Counted from the stretch's first letter, positions 17,454-26,326 are shown. The stretch is DNA of 64,000 bases from DTU015 sp012837895 (GCA_050952085.1 JBMNKH010000007.1:100789-164788); one strand, 5' to 3'. The notes: a model not told the origin generated them from the letters alone. Program-made: numbers and translations.

Positions 17454-18981
17454 AGGTGGCCGCGAGGCGGGACACAAACGGGTCCTGGGGCTCAGGTGGC
17501 GCTTAGGTTTGTCATACCTGCTTGTGATTTGGGTGATCCTTGCGGTCCTGGTGGTGTTTATGTCCCGTTTCCTGGAAACCTCCATAATCGGAGCCAGAAG
17601 AGCTTCGTTGTATGCCCAGGCTCACCTTATCGCATCGGCCATTCGTGCCAGGGGAGGCCCCTTTGAAGCCAGGCTCGTTGCTATAGGCGGCATGCCGCTT
17701 AATGCAAGGGTGATGGTGCTTGACGGCTACGGGCGGGTGCTTGACGACTCAGCATCTGATCCTGACATGGTTCTAAGAAAGTTGGAATTTCAAGAAGTAG
17801 GAGCTGCTTTGTCCGGGAGGGAAGGGTCCAACACGTATTACCTCCCTGATGGGAGTTTTGTGATGTATGTTGCCGTTCCCGCTGATTGGGACGGAAACGG
17901 CGGAGCTGTATTCATTGCACAGGATTTGAAGGACATCGTTATCCAATATCAAAATGTCATGCGGATGGTAGCCTCAGGCGGGATAATCGCTTCTATGGTT
18001 GCTTTGGTGTTTGCGTGGTACTTATCCCGCACGATCTCAGAACCTATATCAGACCTTTCAAGGGCTGCCCGGATGATGGCTTCAGGCAGGCTGGATTCGA
18101 GGGTGTCTCCCAAAGGCCCATTGGAAACACGTGAACTCGGGGCTTCATTCAATTATATGGCTACGGAGATTGAGAAAACAGTGGAAGGGCAGGAACAGTT
18201 TCTAATGGCCGCCGCCCATGAGCTGAGGGCACCTCTCGCATCCATGCGGGCCCTGGTTGAATCCATGCAGATATGTCCTCCTGAAGCCGAAGAACTCTCG
18301 GAACTCATAAATGATGTTCTCCGTGAGATCTTGGACTTGCAGGGCATCTCAGAAAGCATACTATCCCTGCTTCGTACCAGAAGCGGAGGTGCCGTCTCTG
18401 ACGAAGAAATGATCGATCCGGCGGAGATTATTGGAGAAGTGATTAGATCCCGCGTTTTAGGCGGAGTTAAGCAAAATCTGAAGGTAATACTTCAAGGTAG
18501 CCGGCAAGACAAGGGCATAGTGGAGCCAAGACCAATGGCTGCAGTGGACTCCTCAAATCAGGCCACCGTTGTACATGAGCGAGAAGGTCAGCAGCAGCAT
18601 CTCTCAGGCGCCAAGGTACAAATGGACCCATTGTTGTTCCGGCTCATTGTGGCCAATCTTTTCGACAATGCTGTCAAGTTTACGCCTCCTGGAGGAACTG
18701 TTGTTGTCAGCATGGATTTCCCGGAAAATGGCGACGAGATGGTGCTTAAGGTTTCAGATACGGGCCCAGGTATACCGCCTGAGCATCTGGACAGGATATT
18801 CGACCGTTTCTACCGCATAGACCCTGCAAGGCAGAAATCCACGGGCGGAGCCGGCCTGGGGCTGGCCATAGTGAAGGAAGCATGCGAAAAATCAGGTGGG
18901 ATGATAGAAGTAGAGACCCGCCCTGGAGGCGGGACCATCTTCACAGTGAGGTGGCGGAACAAGAGGCCCGGTGATTTGTAG
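17446..18981 (+). CDS. Sensor histidine kinase
   Basis: Membrane kinase of 511 residues paired with the response regulator it overlaps. Helix 1 lies at about residues 20-45, an extracytoplasmic sensor region of about 125 residues follows, then helix 2 (GGIIASMVALVFAWYL) and a HAMP domain. The HisKA phospho-acceptor is in AAAHELRAPL near residue 258. The ATPase domain has the N box LFDNAVKFT, G1 DTGPGIP and G2 GGAGLGLAI. An unusual polar insert of about 40 residues (SRQDKGIVEPRPMAAVDSS region) lies between HisKA and the N box. The signal sensed is unknown. Confidence 0.92.
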   Translation: MNEGGREAGHKRVLGLRWRLGLSYLLVIWVILAVLVVFMSRFLETSIIGARRASLYAQAHLIASAIRARGGPFEARLVAIGGMPLNARVMVLDGYGRVLDDSASDPDMVLRKLEFQEVGAALSGREGSNTYYLPDGSFVMYVAVPADWDGNGGAVFIAQDLKDIVIQYQNVMRMVASGGIIASMVALVFAWYLSRTISEPISDLSRAARMMASGRLDSRVSPKGPLETRELGASFNYMATEIEKTVEGQEQFLMAAAHELRAPLASMRALVESMQICPPEAEELSELINDVLREILDLQGISESILSLLRTRSGGAVSDEEMIDPAEIIGEVIRSRVLGGVKQNLKVILQGSRQDKGIVEPRPMAAVDSSNQATVVHEREGQQQHLSGAKVQMDPLLFRLIVANLFDNAVKFTPPGGTVVVSMDFPENGDEMVLKVSDTGPGIPPEHLDRIFDRFYRIDPARQKSTGGAGLGLAIVKEACEKSGGMIEVETRPGGGTIFTVRWRNKRPGDL

Positions 18982-19063
18982 CGCTGCTGGAACAGCAAAC
19001 TTGTTTGCGTCTGCGTTGAACTCCCTTGCTTCATGAAAAACCTTTTTCTCTGGGAAGAGCCTT

Positions 19064-19082
19064 TGTTACACAACTGTTACAC
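19064..19082 (+). promoter_or_regulatory. Direct repeat TGTTACAC x2, candidate response-regulator site
   Basis: TGTTACAC at 19064-19071 and 19075-19082, start-to-start 11 bp. OmpR/PhoB regulators bind tandem half-sites at this spacing. It lies about 100 bp upstream of the GerMN lipoprotein gene, within the operon of the regulator and kinase. Confidence 0.45.
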
Positions 19083-19180
19083 TAAGAGAACGATATGAAA
19101 GATTGTCTTGACACAATAGAACTGTGAGGAACGGCGACCCAGACGCCTTCATAGGATAGCAAGTTGGGAGTGATGTGATA

Positions 19181-20110
19181 ATGAGGCACTTAGTGAGAAT
19201 CGTCCAAGAACAGGATGCGCAGAGCAAGGTGCAGGCCAAGGTACAGGGCAGGGTGCAGGGCAGGGGAGAGGGAAGGCCATACCGGAAGGGCCTGAGCTGG
19301 GCCCTGCTAACCCTTGTGGCCTTGATGTTTGGGGTGCTTTCAGGATGTGCACCCAGAGCCACCGGCGAAGCACCAGAGGATCCTGTGGTGCCTGTCCCGT
19401 CTCAAGATACAGTCACAGTGGACCTCTATTTTGCAGACGACCAGGCAATGGAAGTTTTGCCCGAGAGACGGGAAGTAGAGGTGCCTGCTGATCCGGCCCA
19501 GAGGCCCCCTGTTGAAGAGTTGGTAGTCACTGAACTATTGAAAGGCCCTAATGACCCCTTGTTGAAAAAAACCTTGCCCGCAGAAGCTAAGCTGATTTCC
19601 ATCCAGGTTACCGACGGCCTGGCGCTTGTCAATTTTTCGAAAGAATTTGTGACCAAGCATCCAGGAGGAAGCACAGGAGAAATCATGACAATATTGTCCC
19701 TGGTGAATTCGCTTACGTGTCTGCCTAACATAGACCGGGTGCAGATCTTGGTCGAAGGCCAGAAGATTGAGACTATTGCAGGCCATGCAACTGTAAGCGG
19801 CGAACTGGCGCGTAAAATCCGTCTGGGGGACTTCTTTGTCAGCGAGGAGCGTTCAAAGGCGCTTCAAGAACGTGTAGATGCAGGAGAAGAGACTTGGCGC
19901 AAAGATCCGCTGGAAGTAGCCAGGAGGGAAGCCCCCGCGCGTGGGTTGTTACCCAACCTGGATTATGAGTTGAGCCGGTCAAAGCAAGGTTACCAGTTGG
20001 TCGAAGTGGAATACGAGGATAACATCTATGTTATAAGTCTCTATCAACCTGAAACCAAAGGCGATGCGGGAATTTGGGTGATTGACAGAATAAGCTTGCT
20101 TGACGAATAG
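19181..20110 (+). CDS. GerMN-domain lipoprotein
   Basis: Surface lipoprotein of about 309 residues. A basic, low-complexity N-terminus (repeats of KVQ/RVQG) precedes a hydrophobic stretch and the lipobox LSG-Cys. The GerMN domain runs from TVTVDLYFADDQ through LVVTELLKGPNDP, LVNFSKEF and SLTCLPNIDRVQILVEG. GerMN is known from spore germination and sporulation proteins and from lipoproteins beside two-component systems. GGGAG at 19166-19170 serves the ATG at 19181 or the GTG at 19175. The N-terminal positive patch before the signal is longer than usual. Confidence 0.85.
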   Translation: MRHLVRIVQEQDAQSKVQAKVQGRVQGRGEGRPYRKGLSWALLTLVALMFGVLSGCAPRATGEAPEDPVVPVPSQDTVTVDLYFADDQAMEVLPERREVEVPADPAQRPPVEELVVTELLKGPNDPLLKKTLPAEAKLISIQVTDGLALVNFSKEFVTKHPGGSTGEIMTILSLVNSLTCLPNIDRVQILVEGQKIETIAGHATVSGELARKIRLGDFFVSEERSKALQERVDAGEETWRKDPLEVARREAPARGLLPNLDYELSRSKQGYQLVEVEYEDNIYVISLYQPETKGDAGIWVIDRISLLDE

Positions 20111-20168
20111 CACCTGGCAATACCGGGGCTGGACACGTCATATCCGGGTTAGAAACAGGTCAGACTAC

Positions 20169-20210
20169 AACAGGCCCTCTCGCACTAAGGAGAGAGGGCC
20201 TGTTTCATCT
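20169..20210 (+). terminator. Terminator after the GerMN lipoprotein gene
   Basis: AACAGGCCCTCTC pairs over 13 bp with GAGAGGGCCTGTT, followed by TCATCT. It lies between converging genes and may work in both directions. Confidence 0.75.
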
Positions 20211-20282
20211 CTGCTTATAGTGTCTGTATTGCCGTACTCTCTGTACTCTCTGTACTCTCCCTACCGTCCTCACAGTCCGTAC

Positions 20283-21515
20283 TTACTTAGATTCTGGTTT
20301 GTCCTCAGGCAGAATAAGGTTGAGTACGATGCCGACCAGTGTGGCCAGGCTCAGCCCTTCAAGTTGAATGAACCCGAGGCCAACTACAGCGGGGTTGGCT
20401 TCGCCCAGGACTGACATCATACCGATTGTCAATACAAAAGCGGCGATTAGCATGTTTCTCCCGCTGGAGAAGTCAATCTTGTTCTCGACCATTACGCGCA
20501 TACCGACAGATGCTATCATTCCGAAAAGAATGATAGAGATTCCGCCCATCACAGGCGTGGGGATTGTGGAGACCAAGGCTCCGAACTTGCCCATGACAGA
20601 CATGAGCAGTGCAATCACGCCGGCAACTCTGAGTACCGAAGGGTTATATACTCTCGTGACTGCCAGTACTCCTGTATTCTCACTGTAAGTGGTGTTTGCG
20701 GGCCCGCCGATCAGCCCTGCCAAAGCCGTGGCCAGTCCGTCGCCTAGCAGTGTCCTGTGGAGCCCAGGGTCTGTAATAAAGTCTTTTCCTACAGTAGCTC
20801 CGATGGTTGTAATGTCTCCCAGGTGCTCGACCATGGTTACAAGGGCAATGGGTGCGACCACAGCTATAGCCTCCATAGAGAACTTGGGTGCCATGAAGCG
20901 GGGAAGAGCCAGGAACTGAGCGTCAATTATCGGCTGCACATCTACTAGCTTAAACAACAAAGCTGCAACATAGCCTGTACATACGCCCAGCAAAATAGGG
21001 AGACTCTTGTAGATCCCCTTTCCGAACACCGTTACCAGTGCTACCGTCAACATGGCAATCAATGCGACCCCCCAGTGGCTTTGGGCCATATCATACGCAA
21101 CAGGTGTCAAAGTCAAACCGATAGTGATGATAATGGGGCCGATAACGACCGGAGGCAGTAGTCTCTTCATCACATCCGGTCCGAAGAGCTTGATTAGCCC
21201 AGCTGCCAGCGCGTACACAAGTCCTGCGACAATAATGCCGCCTGTAGCATAAGGAAGGCCGGCATTGGGGTCACCGGGAGTTGCGTACATGGCCTTTACA
21301 CTCAGTATTGCAGGGATGAAGGCGAAAGAGCTTCCCAGGAAGACAGGAACCCTTCTCTTTGTGAGTACGTGGAAAAGTAAGGTTCCGACACCTGCTGCAA
21401 AAAGCGTGACTGAGATGTCGAGGCCTGTAAGGTAGGGTACTAAGACGGTGGCTCCGAACATGGCGAGGGCATGTTGAAACCCGAACAAGATGCGTTTGGT
21501 CCAGTCAATTTCCAT
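20283..21515 (-). CDS. uraA: Uracil permease / NCS2-family nucleobase transporter
   Basis: Proton-driven uptake of uracil (or xanthine) through the membrane; 410 residues, usual for UraA/PyrP. The N-terminus KRILFGFQHALAMFGATVLVPYLTGLD is characteristic, and the NCS2 core PANTTYSENTGVLAVTRVYNPSV includes the substrate-site Glu and the family signature. About 14 membrane helices. ATG behind AAGGAGGAAAG. A small hairpin sits just before the ribosome site, and a promoter is visible at 21643-21671. No clear PyrR-binding loop is seen. Confidence 0.92.
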   Translation of the reverse strand: MEIDWTKRILFGFQHALAMFGATVLVPYLTGLDISVTLFAAGVGTLLFHVLTKRRVPVFLGSSFAFIPAILSVKAMYATPGDPNAGLPYATGGIIVAGLVYALAAGLIKLFGPDVMKRLLPPVVIGPIIITIGLTLTPVAYDMAQSHWGVALIAMLTVALVTVFGKGIYKSLPILLGVCTGYVAALLFKLVDVQPIIDAQFLALPRFMAPKFSMEAIAVVAPIALVTMVEHLGDITTIGATVGKDFITDPGLHRTLLGDGLATALAGLIGGPANTTYSENTGVLAVTRVYNPSVLRVAGVIALLMSVMGKFGALVSTIPTPVMGGISIILFGMIASVGMRVMVENKIDFSSGRNMLIAAFVLTIGMMSVLGEANPAVVGLGFIQLEGLSLATLVGIVLNLILPEDKPESK

Positions 21516-21532
21516 TTGCTTTCCTCCTTAAT

Positions 21533-21552
21533 ACCGTGCTCGCCGGCACGGT
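21533..21552 (-). promoter_or_regulatory. Hairpin directly upstream of the uracil permease ribosome site
   Basis: ACCGTGC and GCACGGT form a 7-bp stem with a 6-nt loop, ending a few bases before AAGGAGG. It could affect translation or simply stabilise the 5' end. Confidence 0.4.
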
Positions 21553-21642
21553 TTAATTAAGTACGGACCTTCGTTTGGTTGCTACAGTAGGCTATGACTC
21601 ACCACTGTATCAACCAGGCGGAGTGAGTTCCTCTAATTTGGA

Positions 21643-21671
21643 ACGATATCGCAGCAGTCGTGTTTAGTCAA
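21643..21671 (-). promoter_or_regulatory. Likely promoter of the uracil permease gene
   Basis: On the minus strand TTGACT (21671-21666), 17-nt spacer, TATCGT (21648-21643). It predicts a leader of about 120 nt. Confidence 0.5.
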
Positions 21672-21779
21672 CAAGAAGTCGCGAAAAGCTTCATGTTTTG
21701 TCTTGAACCGTGGCGGGATAATAACGCACACATAGGGTATGTCCAAGGGATTGTCTGACTATTAGGCACGAATATAGGA

Positions 21780-21799
21780 ATCCTGCCAGGAGGCAGGAT
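21780..21799 (-). terminator. Hairpin after the histidine phosphatase gene
   Basis: ATCCTGCC and GGCAGGAT form an 8-bp stem with a 4-nt loop. Only a weak T-rich tail (TATATTC) follows on the minus strand. Confidence 0.45.
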
Positions 21800-21828
21800 C
21801 CATTATTCCGGGTATATGAATCTGAGAT

Positions 21829-22479
21829 TTACCAGCAATAGAAGTCCTTGGATGAGCTGGCCTCGTGCTCGCCAATCGGCTCCAGGTGAGCCCGGTCGTT
21901 AGCCTTAACTACCTTCCACTTGCCATCCCTGTTTGAGATCACGGTTATGGATGTATTGGCGACTGTTGGCAAGCTGGGGTCGAATTCCCCTTTGAGGGCA
22001 TATGACAACAGGCACCTTACCGGTCCGCCGTGGGTGACTATTGCCACATCCAGCCCCGGACATTCACGCTGGATATCCATGAAAGCACGCATCACTCTTT
22101 GATAGAGGTCACTGTCGGACTCCCCACCGCCGGGCCTTGGAACGGGTTCCGGATCAGTCTTACGGGCTTCCCAAAACTCAGGGTATAGTTCCCTGCATTG
22201 CTCCAGAGTTTTTCCCTGCATAACACCGCAGTGAACTTCCCTTAGGCGTCTGTCGAGGATGAGCTTGCAGTTGTGATTCTTGACTATTTCCATGGCGGTA
22301 TCTCTTGCCCTGTCCAGATCGCTGGAGTATACTGCATCTATTTTGACCTTTGACAATGCTTCTCCGACCAGTCTGGCTTGAAGCCTGCCGTGGTCTGAGA
22401 GAGGGACATTTAGGTGTCCCTGGATAATCCCTTCTCTGTTAGCCGAGGTTTGTCCGTGCCTTATTATGTAGTAGTTCAT
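21829..22479 (-). CDS. Histidine phosphatase (phosphoglycerate mutase-like)
   Basis: About 216 residues, cytosolic. The phospho-histidine motif IIRHGQTSANREGIIQG is at the N-terminus, and the second catalytic His is in VTHGGPVRCLL near residue 150; the Glu of LREVHCGVMQGK is the usual acid. These fit the cofactor-dependent PGM/CobC branch of phosphatases. ATG at 22479 follows GGTGAT. The substrate (phosphoglycerate, alpha-ribazole phosphate or other) cannot be decided; no cobalamin genes are nearby. Confidence 0.85.
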   Translation of the reverse strand: MNYYIIRHGQTSANREGIIQGHLNVPLSDHGRLQARLVGEALSKVKIDAVYSSDLDRARDTAMEIVKNHNCKLILDRRLREVHCGVMQGKTLEQCRELYPEFWEARKTDPEPVPRPGGGESDSDLYQRVMRAFMDIQRECPGLDVAIVTHGGPVRCLLSYALKGEFDPSLPTVANTSITVISNRDGKWKVVKANDRAHLEPIGEHEASSSKDFYCW

Positions 22480-22640
22480 ATTATCACCGTCCAAGAGTTC
22501 TAAACCGGAATACGAATTTTTGTCTCTAATCTCTCATCGAGTTACTATATCATACCACTTAAGCAAAAAGCTAAGGTATGGGGTGGCTCCTACTTTGCCG
22601 GGTTGTCTGATACCAAAACAGCTGTTCCGGAAGCTGTTTG

Positions 22641-23123
22641 GATTTCGGACAGCTGTGTCAATAAAGCGCAGTCCTTTCGGGAACCTGCCTGATTATCATA
22701 TAACTTTTCGGAAACCTGCATCCTTTTCATACAGGTAGGGGAGAAGGCTGTATGGTTTTCAGACGGCTGTAGCAAGAAACTGCAGTCCTTTCGGGAACCT
22801 GCCTGATTATCATATAGCTTTTCGGAAACCTGCATCCTTTTCATGCAGGTAGCGGAGAAGGCTGTATGGTTTTCGGACAGCTGTGTCAATAAAGCGCAGT
22901 CCTTTCGGGAACCTGCCTGATTATCATATAACTTTTCGGAAACCTGCACCTTTTTCATACAGGTAGCGGAGAAGGCTGTATGGTTTTCGGACAGCTGCAT
23001 CAAAAACCCGCAGCTTCCTAAAAAACCGCCTCATTCTGCATCAGGTTTCCGAAAAATTGCGTCTTTTTTGGGCAGGTGTTGACGGAAGTTGTATGAATTT
23101 TTGACGGCTGTATGAAAACACTA
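22641..23123. repeat. 114-bp tandem repeat array with internal hairpins
   Basis: Three nearly identical units start at 22668, 22782 and 22896, each exactly 114 bp. A partial unit precedes them and a diverged fourth unit runs from 23010 to 23123. Each unit contains ACCTGCAT-7 nt-ATRCAGGT (perfect in the middle copy), the same hairpin type as at 15706-15730. Because 114 is a multiple of three, an open frame with a 38-residue repeat appears on the minus strand; I regard it as a by-product. More diverged words continue to about 23200. Confidence 0.8.
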
Positions 23124-23264
23124 CAGGTTTGACTGGAACCTGTGTAATTTCAATGCAGCTTCTGGCGTAATGTGCATAATTTTCGTACAGATACAACAAG
23201 GAATCCCGGTTAAATGAAAACTACCGGAGGTTTGGTCTAGAATCTCGGACGGGGAGGGTGAAAA

Positions 23265-23777
23265 ATGGAATACGGAGAACTGGTCCGGATAATGGAAGAA
23301 GTTCACAATAAGCGCTTATCCGGCTTTAACTGTGCAGAAGGAGTACTTTGGGGCGTAACCCGTAGCATAGGCCTTGACGTTCCTGTTTCGTGTATCACAG
23401 GTTTCGGAGGAGGCATAGGTGGGAGTGGTTCAGTCTGCGGTGCGCTTTGCGGCGCAATCGCTGCTGCAGGAATCTATGCAGGAAGAACTGAACCTGAAGA
23501 CAATGAAGCTAAGGCCAGGTGCGATGCTATTAGCCGTGCGATTGTCAGGGGTTTTGTTAACGAAATGGGGTCACAGCTATGTAAGGAAATACTCGGCTAC
23601 ATACCATGGAACAGGCCGAGAAGCCCTGGGCAGCCAAGGCAGATAAACCCTAAATGCAAACAGGCAGTAACAGTTGCCCTGGAGTTAGCTATCAGGGAGA
23701 TCAAAGAAGCCCAGTGCCGGGATGCGCGCAAGAGCAACCAAGAGCTGGTGGCCGAGGACAGAAGTGAAGAGAAATGA
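23265..23777 (+). CDS. C_GCAxxG_C_C family putative redox protein
   Basis: 170 residues. The family cysteines are visible: FNCAEGVLWG near residue 24, then SCITGFGGGIGGSGSVCGALCGAIAAAG, with a later Cys in QLCKEILG. Such proteins occur in anaerobes and are thought to bind a metal or act in redox, sometimes as C-terminal modules of transporters; the role is unproven. The C-terminal 40 residues are charged and variable. It stands alone upstream of purA, after the repeat array. Confidence 0.8.
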   Translation: MEYGELVRIMEEVHNKRLSGFNCAEGVLWGVTRSIGLDVPVSCITGFGGGIGGSGSVCGALCGAIAAAGIYAGRTEPEDNEAKARCDAISRAIVRGFVNEMGSQLCKEILGYIPWNRPRSPGQPRQINPKCKQAVTVALELAIREIKEAQCRDARKSNQELVAEDRSEEK

Positions 23778-24003
23778 AGAGAAACGACGAGAAATGAAGA
23801 ATGAGAGTGGTGGATTACATACCTGGGGCACCTGTGTTGCCCTTGCACTGGGCAATTGATTGGGCTATGTTTATCGTGTTGGAGAGAAATCGGGCATTTT
23901 GTGATTAGATAGATGACACGCTATATCATACGGATACGGATGTGGCGAAACAAGTGATAAGGATAGGTCAGCCAGTGTGGCGTAATGGCTACGTGGATTA
24001 GCT

Positions 24004-24036
24004 AAAGGAGGGAGCGGGTGGAAACCCGGAAATATG
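24004..24036 (+). promoter_or_regulatory. purA ribosome site separated from its ATG by a GNRA-type hairpin
   Basis: AAAGGAGG (24004-24011) lies 22 nt before the purA ATG, far too distant for normal use. Between them CGGGT-GGAA-ACCCG (24015-24028) forms a 5-bp stem with a GNRA tetraloop. Folding would bring the site to a normal distance. A GTG at 24018 is out of frame. Confidence 0.5.
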
Positions 24037-25320
24037 CCAACAGTTGTTGTAGTGGGAACCCAATGGGGCGATGAAGGCAAGGGAAAAATTACAGACTATC
24101 TTGCCTTGGAATCTGATGTGGTCGTAAGGTATCAAGGCGGCCCGAACGCCGGACATACAGTTGTAGTTAATGATGAGGTGTTTCAACTTCATCTGCTCCC
24201 TTCCGGCATTCTTTACCCTGAGAAACTATCAGTAATCGGAAACGGAGTAGTCGTAGATCCTGAAGTACTGGTAAAGGAAATCCAGGGACTCCAGTCCAGG
24301 GGGAGGGATATCTCCGGGTTGCGGATTAGTGCCCGCGCTCACTTGATAATGCCCTACCATAGAGTCCTGGATGCTCTCCAGGAAGAGAGCAAAGGCGAGG
24401 GCAAGATTGGTACCACTCTTAAAGGGGTGGGCCCTGCCTACATGGATAAATCAGCCAGAGTGGGTATCAGGGTAGCTGATTTGCTCGAGCCGGATGTGTT
24501 CATACAACGGTTAGAGGCAAACCTGCGCGACAAGAACAGGGTTCTCAAGTACATCTACGGAAGAGAAGAACTAGAAGCAGGACCAATCATCGAGTCTTAC
24601 CTCAAAGCAGGTGAAATCCTAAGACCCTATATCACCGACACTGCAATACTCATAAACAGGGCAATCCGCCAAGGTAAGAAGGTGCTGTTCGAAGGCGCCC
24701 AGGGTACCTTGCTTGACCTGGATCACGGCACTTATCCTTACGTTACCTCAAGCCATCCGGTTGCAGGCGGGGCTTGCATTGGTGCAGGAGTTGGCCCTAC
24801 CAGGATCGACGAAGTTGTGGGTGTTGCAAAAGCATACACGTCAAGGGTGGGTGACGGCCCGTTTCCTACAGAGCTCAATGACGAAATTGGGAATTGGATC
24901 CGTGAGACAGGCCACGAGTACGGTGTTACCACAGGTAGGCCCCGTAGGATCGGCTGGCTTGACCTCATGATGATCAACTACGCCTCGGTTCTCAATGGGC
25001 TAACTGCCATCGCCCTTACCAGGCTCGACGTGCTCTGCGGGCTCGACAAGGTGAAAGTAGCTTATGCCTATAGGCGTGGCGGGCAGGTGATCACCGAGTT
25101 TCCTGCAAGTTTCAGAGAGCTTGCCGATTGCGAGCCGGTCTATGAGGAGTTCCCAGGTTGGCCTGAAATAGATCCTGCAGCAAAGAGCATTGATGACCTG
25201 CATCCTAACGCCAGGCAGTTCGTCGAGTTCATATCAGAGAAGACAGGATTGGAGGCTGCAATAATCTCCTTGGGAAGAGCCAGAGATCAATCCTTAACAT
25301 TGAGGGATCTGTTCGGGTGA
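24034..25320 (+). CDS. purA: Adenylosuccinate synthetase
   Basis: Catalyses GTP-dependent joining of IMP and aspartate to adenylosuccinate, the first committed step to AMP. 428 residues, full length. The P-loop-like GTQWGDEGKGKITD and the IMP-site GGPNAGHTVVV are at the N-terminus; the catalytic Asp and His are in this segment. The GTP base motif and C-terminal substrate loop (TTGRPRRIGWLD) are intact. Its start context is unusual (see the hairpin at 24004-24036). No other purine genes are close. Confidence 0.97.
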   Translation: MPTVVVVGTQWGDEGKGKITDYLALESDVVVRYQGGPNAGHTVVVNDEVFQLHLLPSGILYPEKLSVIGNGVVVDPEVLVKEIQGLQSRGRDISGLRISARAHLIMPYHRVLDALQEESKGEGKIGTTLKGVGPAYMDKSARVGIRVADLLEPDVFIQRLEANLRDKNRVLKYIYGREELEAGPIIESYLKAGEILRPYITDTAILINRAIRQGKKVLFEGAQGTLLDLDHGTYPYVTSSHPVAGGACIGAGVGPTRIDEVVGVAKAYTSRVGDGPFPTELNDEIGNWIRETGHEYGVTTGRPRRIGWLDLMMINYASVLNGLTAIALTRLDVLCGLDKVKVAYAYRRGGQVITEFPASFRELADCEPVYEEFPGWPEIDPAAKSIDDLHPNARQFVEFISEKTGLEAAIISLGRARDQSLTLRDLFG

Positions 25321-25390
25321 GGTGGTACCGGTAGGTAACACCACGGCTGCATCAGGTTCATGTAAAGCTGATATTAGGTAACCTTGAAGT

Positions 25391-25437
25391 ACCTCCTGCC
25401 ATACATTGGATAGATTTCAACAATGCAGGCAGGAGGT
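25391..25437 (+). promoter_or_regulatory. Inverted repeat that can bury the ytaF ribosome site
   Basis: ACCTCCTGCC (25391-25400) is the exact complement of GGCAGGAGGT (25428-25437), which contains the Shine-Dalgarno of the next gene. Folding gives a 10-bp stem with a 27-nt loop that hides the site. It might also act as a weak terminator for purA. Confidence 0.5.
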
Positions 25438-25443
25438 CTTGCT

Positions 25444-26199
25444 TTGAGCTTGTGGCATTGGGTCTTGGCATCTGGTGGAGTTGTATTTGCTTCAAGTTTT
25501 GACGGGTTCATGACGGGTATAGCCTATTCCATCAAGGGGCTCCGGATTAACTATGGACACTATTGGATGATTGGTTTTTGTACAGGCACAATGATGGGGA
25601 TCTCCATGGTATTCGGAAAACTCCTCGCGTCAGTGATGCCTGATAACATGGAATCAGTAATAGGCGCGGCAATCCTTGTTGGCCTGGGAGTATGGAACGT
25701 TATCCAAGAAGCTCCCCCTCGTGAGAACAGAAGGTTGCTACAAGCACATTCTTCTCAAGAAGCAAGTCCTTCTGTGGATTTGCAGGTTGAGCTTAACCGC
25801 CATACGCCAACCGCAGACGTGTCCCATGTAACTGCCAGGTCGAGACCCGATTCTTCTAAACGTAACTGTATTGTTGATGCGATAAAAACCGTACTGGCGG
25901 TGTTCAAAGAGCCCCTCAAGGCTGACAGGGATCTCTCGGGCAGTATTGACACCACTGAAGCTTGGGTTCTAAGCATAGCGTTGGGGCTCGACGCCTTTGC
26001 AGCGGGGCTTGGCGCATCTGTAGCAGGATTCCCCATGCTGCTCATAGTGATTTCCGCAATAGCTTCGCCTGCCTTTGTTTATCTTGGAATCACAGCAGGG
26101 AACGCAGCAAGGGGTAAGAACAACCCTAGGCGGAATCAGGTCCTGGCAGGGATTATTCTCATCGTGGTGGGGCTTGCAAAAGCATTTGGATTTATGTAG
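25444..26199 (+). CDS. ytaF: YtaF/MntP-like membrane protein (sporulation membrane protein or manganese exporter)
   Basis: Membrane protein of about 251 residues made of two three-helix halves. The halves start ASSFDGFMTGIAYSIKGLRI and SIALGLDAFAAGLGASVAG; each has the conserved Asp of the MntP/YtaF fold (S-D-G-F, G-L-D-A-F). A hydrophilic loop of about 80 residues joins them, as in YtaF. YtaF is linked to sporulation in Bacillus; MntP exports Mn2+. I chose the TTG at 25444, six bases after AGGAGGT; an in-frame ATG at 25423 lies before that site. Confidence 0.8.
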   Translation: MSLWHWVLASGGVVFASSFDGFMTGIAYSIKGLRINYGHYWMIGFCTGTMMGISMVFGKLLASVMPDNMESVIGAAILVGLGVWNVIQEAPPRENRRLLQAHSSQEASPSVDLQVELNRHTPTADVSHVTARSRPDSSKRNCIVDAIKTVLAVFKEPLKADRDLSGSIDTTEAWVLSIALGLDAFAAGLGASVAGFPMLLIVISAIASPAFVYLGITAGNAARGKNNPRRNQVLAGIILIVVGLAKAFGFM

Positions 26200-26292
26200 G
26201 AGCTCTTGGTCCCCGTTCCGGTCCGGTTCAGACATTGTTGAGCAACGCCTTTGGTATCATTGAACAACGCCCTGATAAAGGTTCAAGGTGCC

Positions 26293-26320
26293 TTGATAAA
26301 GGTTCACGGTATTGTATAAT
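26293..26320 (+). promoter_or_regulatory. Promoter of the mgtE leader, inside short direct repeats
   Basis: TTGATA (26293-26298), 16-nt spacer, perfect TATAAT (26315-26320). Repeats overlap it: TTGATAAAGGTTCA-type words occur twice just here, and two GAAC/GAGCAACGCC words lie 40-80 bp upstream. Confidence 0.65.
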
Positions 26321-26326
26321 TGATAA

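Noticed and set aside
22590..23003. Minus-strand open frame of 137 residues with three copies of a 38-residue repeat
   Set aside because: The repeat period of 114 bp is a multiple of three, so an open frame arises automatically. No ribosome site, and the DNA shows palindromes and word sharing with other noncoding segments.
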